DNA of 32,151 nt from Thermodesulfobacteriota bacterium (GTDB lineage: Bacteria; Desulfobacterota; S145-22), in the NCBI GenBank assembly GCA_024763435.1, contig JANTFN010000003.1, positions 1 to 32,151 on the forward strand. The letters are read 5' to 3'. Shown one piece after another: positions 23,404-29,153 of this stretch; position 1 is the first letter of the stretch, and each line of letters starts with the position of its first letter. The notes beneath the pieces are model-generated. The model was not told the DNA's origin. It did no database searches and was given only the letters and a program-made list of their open reading frames with translations. The position numbers and the translations under genes are program-made.

Positions 23404-25566
23404 CTACAACGTGAGACAGGAATACTCCCTCTCCCTATCAATAGCTCTCCAGGTGATGTGACAATCATTATTCGAGGTGCTTGTTTCGGGTATCTTGTTG
23501 TGCTGATCAAGAATAACGTGAAAATCGAGATCGTCGCCCCTGTGTGAATCATTATAAATAAAGGTATATATTTTTTCCTGGTGCCCGCCGATCCCATCCT
23601 CAATCCAGCCGGCCATATCAAGGCCCCGGAGATCAATTCTGATTCGCCGCCAGGTTGTTCCAGCTTCTCGGTTTTCTACGGTGATCTGAATAACAAGCTG
23701 TCGTTGCCCGCTCACTGTTCGACGGGAAATTCTGACATGGGATGTGTGAATGTCGATCTCGGGATGTTCACTCTCATCGCCGGGAGTGAACGTGATACCG
23801 GCTGCGTCATTATTGCCTGAACTGTTGGTAACGGTTATTTCGGCAGGTCGATTTTCTCCGGCATAAAGTCTGTCGGTAGGATCTCCGTAAGGATCATCCA
23901 TGGTGTCCGAAAGCTGCATCCTAATCCGGGTGTTATTCCAACTGATAATATTGACCCTGTAAGCGTATCTGTCACCCGGGACAGAAAATGTTAATTGACC
24001 CGGGGAGTCTCCAAAGTTCCTCCCGCGTATCGTAAGCTCCTGGAGAGGTGAAATTTCTCTCTTGGAAAGGCGATCGATACGTGGAACCATCGGCTGAATG
24101 GTGCAGACATATCTGGGACCTTCTTCGCCACTGTAATAGTAAGGTGTCTCGCTGGGTCCACCCGGTCCCGAAGCGATAAAGGTTCCGGGTGCCGGCGGTT
24201 CGACCCGGGCAGGTTTGAGCCAGATCACAGTCTCTTTTGCCGACCGGCCGATGGCTTCTCCCATGGATATCGGAACGATGCAGCGGACACGCCCTTGCGT
24301 CCATTCGGTAATCTCGCAGGAAAAAGTCGCATCCGGCAGGGCAATGACCACATGGCCTTCGTTTCTCCCAAAATCGTGGCCGTAAATGGACAGATTCCCC
24401 CCGACAGCGACCGGATGGTTGACCGATGTAATCCTGGCCGGAAACCCGGGCTCGGGGAGTGATGGTGCCTGCGCAGTCATCCCCGCATTAGATCCGGCAA
24501 CTCTTCGTTCTGTGGTCATGCGCGAATTCTGTAATGCCTTGTTGGATTGTTGAGAGGGAGCTATTTTCCTTTTAAAATAGTCGGTTTTTACTGTTGGCAT
24601 AATCTGCAAAGCACTTGACCTGCTGGCAACAGGGATGAGCAAAGCAGTTTTCTTCGCTTCACCGGGAAGGTTTGAAAATGACGTCTTGATCCTTGCGCGC
24701 CGGGTCAACTTGAGTCCGGTATCGAAATCCACGCTTTTGCCGGGGGTGAGCGCCCCCCTGGGATCGACCTTGCCCAAAGTCCAGGTCTTGTTCTTCGCGC
24801 CAAATGACAGAATAAGGCGGCCCTTGTCGTAATGCTTGCGCGTAAACTTCCCTTTGCCCTTGTTTTTGACCCGGACATAGATGGTGCCGTTTCTGAGAAA
24901 AATCTTCTCCACGGAAAGCAGGGGAGAGAGAGTGGACTTCCCTGATGTCCCCGGACCGGAAGAGGGTTTCTGCTTCTGTGTTGCCTGGCGCAGGGCCTTT
25001 TGAGCTTCCGCTTTCTTGGTGAAAAAACGCCCCCTTCTCGTCAGGCAGATCTTGCGGGTGGTTTCAAAAATCCGGCCATTAAACAAACACCAGCCCTTGC
25101 AGGCCGCGGCGGCTTTTTCCCTGCCTGTGAAGAACTTCCCTCCCTTGTCCTGACAGCCCCCTTTGGTCATCCTTGAGACTTTTCCATCCAGGCAGCAGTA
25201 CCCGGGGGTCTGGGCGTCGCAGTAGTCATTGGCGTCATTCTGGGTTGTGAAGAACTTCCCTCCTCTTATTTTGCAATTGCCTTTGGTTATGTTGGTAACC
25301 TTTCTATCCGCGCAGCACCAGCCTTTTGTCTGGGCATCGAGATACGCCTTCGCGGAGTTCCTGTCTTTGAAGAAATGCCCCTTATGTTCTCGACAGTAGG
25401 AACTGGTACTTTTGATGATCTTGCCTTTCGCGTAGCACCAGCCGACTATTTGACCGCCCTTTTTCCCTTTCGATGCCTGTTTGGCGTAGGAAGAGATGGC
25501 AAATGCGGAGACGACCAGTAATGCTGTGAAAAGAAAGAATATTGCATGTTTTGTTCTAGGGTTCAT
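23404..25566 (-). CDS. Cys-repeat secreted protein B (4 repeats, TIG/IPT C-terminus)
   Basis: Called B here. The 720-residue product starts at an ATG with an AGGAGG ribosome site and a signal peptide (MNPRTKHAIFFLFTALL, cleavage near SSYA). Four Cys-rich modules fill residues 42-192, then comes the family core domain at about 216-305 (LLSVEKIFLRNGTIYVRVKN with GKGKF). After a Ser/Gln-rich linker come two TIG/IPT-type Ig domains: FPARITSVNHPVAVGGNLSI with GHDFG, and MVPRIDRLSKREISPLQELT with GRNFG. A CARDB-like C-terminal domain ends in NKIPETSTSNNDCHI. TIG domains are common in adhesins and extracellular enzymes. The core is of the TRRA subtype shared with D. It is the first gene of a probable B-A(-E) transcript and is preceded by the conserved 39-bp element. 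Function unknown. Confidence 0.82.
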   Translation of the reverse strand: MNPRTKHAIFFLFTALLVVSAFAISSYAKQASKGKKGGQIVGWCYAKGKIIKSTSSYCREHKGHFFKDRNSAKAYLDAQTKGWCCADRKVTNITKGNCKIRGGKFFTTQNDANDYCDAQTPGYCCLDGKVSRMTKGGCQDKGGKFFTGREKAAAACKGWCLFNGRIFETTRKICLTRRGRFFTKKAEAQKALRQATQKQKPSSGPGTSGKSTLSPLLSVEKIFLRNGTIYVRVKNKGKGKFTRKHYDKGRLILSFGAKNKTWTLGKVDPRGALTPGKSVDFDTGLKLTRRARIKTSFSNLPGEAKKTALLIPVASRSSALQIMPTVKTDYFKRKIAPSQQSNKALQNSRMTTERRVAGSNAGMTAQAPSLPEPGFPARITSVNHPVAVGGNLSIYGHDFGRNEGHVVIALPDATFSCEITEWTQGRVRCIVPISMGEAIGRSAKETVIWLKPARVEPPAPGTFIASGPGGPSETPYYYSGEEGPRYVCTIQPMVPRIDRLSKREISPLQELTIRGRNFGDSPGQLTFSVPGDRYAYRVNIISWNNTRIRMQLSDTMDDPYGDPTDRLYAGENRPAEITVTNSSGNNDAAGITFTPGDESEHPEIDIHTSHVRISRRTVSGQRQLVIQITVENREAGTTWRRIRIDLRGLDMAGWIEDGIGGHQEKIYTFIYNDSHRGDDLDFHVILDQHNKIPETSTSNNDCHITWRAIDREREYSCLTL
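24991..25443 (-). repeat. Four-copy Cys-rich module array in protein B
   Basis: The units are 40, 40, 36 and 35 residues long, with 12 cysteines. The first unit has WCY in place of WCC and lacks the fourth Cys, and the last keeps two Cys. The first unit is nearly identical in DNA to the first unit of protein A over about 45 bp (25340-25382 against 23153 onward, one mismatch), pointing to recent exchange. Confidence 0.85.
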
Positions 25567-25606
25567 GGTAATTCCCCTCCTTTTTTTATGTTGCCGGTTT
25601 TTTACT

Positions 25607-25645
25607 CTTTATAAGTAAGTGTCAAAATCACCGAAAAAGTTCATT
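25607..25645 (-). promoter_or_regulatory. Conserved 39-bp upstream element, copy 1 (before protein B gene)
   Basis: This segment is identical at 37 of 39 positions to 31948-31986 and lies at nearly the same distance (about 40 bp) from the following start codon. On the minus strand it contains TTTTGACACTTACTTATAAAG. TATAAA could be a -10 box, but no matching -35 box is found at the usual spacing, so a regulator site or a non-standard promoter is possible. Confidence 0.6.
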
Positions 25646-26111
25646 CCTCTGTGAAATTAAATTTTTCATGTCTAAATGAAGATTTAACAATTTAAATTCC
25701 CATAAAAAGTTTCCCCTGTAGGGGATCTATTTTTTTCTCCGGAAGAAGGAAAATATTTCCCCCTGTTTTTCTAATACAAGTAAAAATGTCAAAAGGCCCT
25801 TGTTTCTAAACCAGGGCACAACGGAGAAAAATCAAAAAAAGGGAGAATACACCAGGAGTTTTCCAGCGATAGCATAGTCTGCGGCCTGTAACGCGATATC
25901 TCACCGGAAACGCATACCTTAAAGATGATGTCTGTTGTTGGACCATTACGTGAATCTCTAAATTATAGGTTCTCATAAACAATAACATTGTTTTAATATC
26001 ATGTCAAAGTCCTGGCAGTGCTTAACGGCATACGTAAAGGGAAAACTAAAGCGTGTAAATAAAATTAAGTTCATATCGAGAAAGCCCCTTTTTGTTGTTG
26101 GCTAACGCTTG
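25646..26111. other. Non-coding A/T-rich spacer between proteins C and B
   Basis: I see no convincing gene on either strand of this stretch. It holds the terminator-like hairpin at 25796-25817 and otherwise A/T-rich DNA. A 60-codon minus-strand frame here has no ribosome site and no protein-like composition. Confidence 0.5.
25796..25817 (-). terminator. Terminator-like hairpin downstream of protein C gene
   Basis: GCCCT-T-GTT and AAC-C-AGGGC form a 9-position stem with one mismatch and a TCTA loop. Read on the minus strand it is followed by CTTTT and shortly by TTTTT. It lies about 295 bp after the end of the protein C gene and 150 bp before the conserved element of gene B, so it could separate two transcription units. 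Confidence 0.35.
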
Positions 26112-28877
26112 TTATTCGATGTAGAAAAAATCACTATAGGCTGTTACGCTGGGACAATTATCAAGCTCGAGGCGCAACCTGTATCTCCCGGTAGGAAGCG
26201 CGCCAGGCCCGCCCATGTTTCCCGCCCCACTGTCGCCTCCTGCCATCGTTACCCCATAAGACGCATCGTAACAGGAAGAGCCGATGACCCACCGAAAGCC
26301 TATTGTCGAAGACACCATAATTCTATAATTAAATGGTAGGTGTCGCGCTATGCAATCATAGTCTCTCCCGTCAGAACTGAGGTAAAGAGAGGCGGTTGCA
26401 GTGGGACAGGGATGGGGGCAGTATGGTGAATTGTCCCACACAATATCCACCCTGTCACCACTGGAGAAACGTCTCCTTGAGCCGGAGAAACCAAGTGTTA
26501 TTGCTGGTTGCTCGATGCGAAACTCCTCGCTTTCCCCGTAAATTCTGGGATCGGTTCTACTTTCAATGCGGATTTTGTACCCAGCTCCCAAGTATATGTC
26601 ACCTCTGCAATCACCACCGATTATCCAGGGGTGATTAGTCAGGTCAATATGTGATAGCGCTGCAATATTTTCAAGGATTGTTTTTATGCGTCTCCCACGA
26701 TTCATCAAGATTGCGTTGATCCTTTCAGGCCTAAAATTATAATGGCAGTGAATGGTTGGGGTGGAACCCAGAGACAGGGTTTCTCCATCTACCGAAACTT
26801 CCATAGGTGGGACAACGCTGAAAGAATGATCACTTTGATCATCAATCAGGGTCCCCCCGGTGATTATTTTGATAGTGTAGTCATCTCCCTCTTCGTAAGA
26901 GCCCGAGACATCATAGTTTACTGTACAGGTATAGGCATTGGCATTGGGACCCGGGGCATCTGAATCAAGTACACAATGGGCGTCTGTTTCATAGATTGTA
27001 TCCAAAATTCGCCCGTTTTTCATCAGTTGTATGAAGAAGTTCGGCAAAGCATCGCCGGGCATGGCAGAATAGTAACGCCATGAAATCGCCTGTCTGCTTC
27101 CTTTGGGCCACAATTCACCGCCGTTGGGGGAGAGCACACTAATACCATAAGCGCGCGTAGTTGATCCTGCGTCCCTGATCCCGCGAGTAAGATAAAAGGG
27201 CTTAGAAGAACCGTGAGATTCATTTTCTCCAACAAAGCGGACTCGGTTAAAAAAAGTCATGACATAAGGGCCCCCTTCCTGGAGATCATCGGGAAGGGTA
27301 CAATCAAGGATAAGGCTTCGCCGATCATCACTCAGAGACACAATAGTGCAAGGCAAGAAACGCCAAACTCCCATCATGGTTTCCGATTGCGATTGCAGGT
27401 GAATCCGTTTCTCCAGTTCATCTCCGGGGGGGCTTCGGAATGAAGGAAATTCCGGATCGGGAATAGAGAGGTAGATTGTCACATGCTCATTGGCAAGGTA
27501 AATTTGTTTCCTTGGTTCAATAGAAACTAACATTCCATGAGGGGCATAAGCATGCATCTCCGGGGGAATCACCCAGCCAATTTGAAAATCATCACTCACA
27601 CCATAGATGGCAGCAGTTGCTCGAACCATTACTGTATAGTGCCGGTTGGAAGGCACGTCTGCTGGAACCGGAAGTTCGACGCGCATTTCTCTTGACGGGA
27701 GCGGAATGACTGAGACGTCAGCGGTGGCAACGATTGTGTCTCCATTCCTAAGGGTCACTTCGGAAATCGGGAGCGGTTCTCTGCTTTCCTCAAAACTAAA
27801 ATGCACTTCGATGGTGTCGCCGGGCATAAAATGATTGGTGGATGAAGGCAGGGAAACATGAATTCCCCGATCAATAAAGAGGGGATTGTGTTTGCCCGGC
27901 TTACGGATGAGGGAAGGCAGTTTTCCCTGAAGCTTGGCGGGTGTCACGCCTGCCGCACGGGATAATGGAGCAACGCTGGTAACACGTCTGGTAAAAACCT
28001 TATGTTTTCCTTCTTTTTGAGTCAGTACTTTCGATGGTCCGAGTCGTACCGTCTTGAATCCTGCTATCCTGACCTTTTTAAAGGTTATCTGGAATTGGAT
28101 TATTTCTCTTTTTTTCAGCACAAGCCCCGTATCAAAGCTCATCTTTCCGCCCGGTTTAGTTAAAAGTCTTTTAAGATCAATCTGCTGTAAGCGCCACGTA
28201 TTTATCTTGCCGCTATAACGGAGGACAAGTTTGCCCTGTTTGTAATCCCGGGCGGTCAGCTTCCCTTTTCCTTTATTCTGGAGACGGATATGGACGGTGC
28301 CGCCCTTAAGATAGATCCGGGCTACGGAAAGCAGGGGGAAGATAGAAGGCTTGGCTGGTGCCTTGCTTGGAACCAAAAGGGACGAGGGAGCCTGCTTCCC
28401 GGACTTTGCCAGATGCAGGGCCTTTTCAGCTTCGGCTTTCTTCGTGAAAAACCGCCCCCGTCGCGTCACGCAGAGCTTTTTTGTACTCTCGAAAATCCGG
28501 TTGGTTGACAGGCACCAGCCTTTCAGTTCACAAGCTGAAGTGGCTTTGGTTTTGTCTGTAAAGAATTTTCCTTTCTTTTTCAGGCAGTTCCCCTTATTCG
28601 AGGAAACCACCTTGCCATTCAGGCAGCAGTATCCGGGGATCTGGCTATCGCAATAGCTCACAGCGGCCTTGTGGGATGTAAAGAAGTGTCCCTTATGCTT
28701 TAGACACATCGAAAGGGTACTTTTGAAGATCTTGCCGCCCGCGCAGCACCAGCCGATAGTATGGCTACCCTTTTTCCCTGAAGGCGTCTTCATGGCGTAG
28801 GAAGAGATGGCAAATACGAAGACGACCAGTAAGGCTGTGAAAAGAGAAAATATTGCATGTTTTGTTCTGGGGTTCAT
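26112..28877 (-). CDS. Cys-repeat secreted protein C (3 repeats, KNH-type Ig C-terminus)
   Basis: Called C here. The 921-residue protein has a signal peptide almost identical to that of B (MNPRTKHAIFSLFTALL), three Cys-rich modules (residues 42-154) and the family core domain at about 182-272 (LLSVARIYLKGGTVHIRLQN with GKGKL). Four to five Ig-like units follow, including DRGIHVSLPSSTNHFMPGDT, a clear KNH unit starting SVLSPNGGELWPKGSRQAISW, and a last unit with extra cysteines (PYCPHPCPT, GSSCYDAS). The core is of the KKRE/KKSE subtype shared with A, not with its neighbours. No anchor or sorting motif is visible at the C-terminus. Its ATG overlaps the stop of a small upstream frame (ATGA). 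An exported, disulfide-rich extracellular or surface protein is likely; function unknown. Confidence 0.82.
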   Translation of the reverse strand: MNPRTKHAIFSLFTALLVVFVFAISSYAMKTPSGKKGSHTIGWCCAGGKIFKSTLSMCLKHKGHFFTSHKAAVSYCDSQIPGYCCLNGKVVSSNKGNCLKKKGKFFTDKTKATSACELKGWCLSTNRIFESTKKLCVTRRGRFFTKKAEAEKALHLAKSGKQAPSSLLVPSKAPAKPSIFPLLSVARIYLKGGTVHIRLQNKGKGKLTARDYKQGKLVLRYSGKINTWRLQQIDLKRLLTKPGGKMSFDTGLVLKKREIIQFQITFKKVRIAGFKTVRLGPSKVLTQKEGKHKVFTRRVTSVAPLSRAAGVTPAKLQGKLPSLIRKPGKHNPLFIDRGIHVSLPSSTNHFMPGDTIEVHFSFEESREPLPISEVTLRNGDTIVATADVSVIPLPSREMRVELPVPADVPSNRHYTVMVRATAAIYGVSDDFQIGWVIPPEMHAYAPHGMLVSIEPRKQIYLANEHVTIYLSIPDPEFPSFRSPPGDELEKRIHLQSQSETMMGVWRFLPCTIVSLSDDRRSLILDCTLPDDLQEGGPYVMTFFNRVRFVGENESHGSSKPFYLTRGIRDAGSTTRAYGISVLSPNGGELWPKGSRQAISWRYYSAMPGDALPNFFIQLMKNGRILDTIYETDAHCVLDSDAPGPNANAYTCTVNYDVSGSYEEGDDYTIKIITGGTLIDDQSDHSFSVVPPMEVSVDGETLSLGSTPTIHCHYNFRPERINAILMNRGRRIKTILENIAALSHIDLTNHPWIIGGDCRGDIYLGAGYKIRIESRTDPRIYGESEEFRIEQPAITLGFSGSRRRFSSGDRVDIVWDNSPYCPHPCPTATASLYLSSDGRDYDCIARHLPFNYRIMVSSTIGFRWVIGSSCYDASYGVTMAGGDSGAGNMGGPGALPTGRYRLRLELDNCPSVTAYSDFFYIE
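28416..28754 (-). repeat. Three-copy Cys-rich module array in protein C
   Basis: The units are 40, 38 and 35 residues long, with 10 cysteines. The second unit is a hybrid: its first half equals the second unit of protein D and its second half equals the third unit of D, with 58 bp (28581-28638) and 46 bp (28541-28586) of exact DNA identity to the two D regions. Confidence 0.85.
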
Positions 28878-29062
28878 GGCAATTTCCCTCCTGTTGCAAG
28901 CTTGAATGTTAACATTTTTGAACTCAACCTGTTTGGCTCGGGGCTTCTTTTCATGACAGTGATGGTTTTGTCGATGTCGGTCTGTTTGGTTTTCGCTATG
29001 CCCAAAAGCCCCATAAACAGGAAACGCAATACAGTTATTGCCGGAATGACAATTTTTCTCAC
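28874..29062 (-). CDS. Small hypothetical protein, overlaps start of protein C gene
   Basis: A 62-codon frame starts at GTG 29062, about 4 bp after an AAAGGTGA ribosome-like site, and its TGA overlaps the ATG of the protein C gene (ATGA). The product begins MRKIVIPAITVLRFLFMGLL, a basic end plus a hydrophobic stretch, then a basic tail. It could be a small membrane peptide or a leader that couples translation to gene C. It could also be chance, since no homology is recognised. Confidence 0.3.
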   Translation of the reverse strand: MRKIVIPAITVLRFLFMGLLGIAKTKQTDIDKTITVMKRSPEPNRLSSKMLTFKLATGGKLP

Positions 29063-29153
29063 AGGGTCACCTTTAGGGGTTGTTGTTTTTCGACACCTGC
29101 GAACAAGATAAGAGAAGTTTCTCCTCCCTTATTTTTCTGATTGGATTTCCATC

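Noticed and set aside
25806..25988. Minus-strand 60-codon frame in the C-B spacer
   Set aside because: It has no ribosome site and ends inside a terminator-like hairpin, and its composition is not protein-like.
25650..26110. Riboswitch (cyclic-di-GMP type) in the long spacer
   Set aside because: I could not find the conserved paired regions of known riboswitch classes on either strand, only an isolated hairpin.
28857..29111. Plus-strand 84-codon frame before protein D
   Set aside because: It has no ribosome site, begins inside the protein C signal peptide on the other strand, and has no recognisable family.
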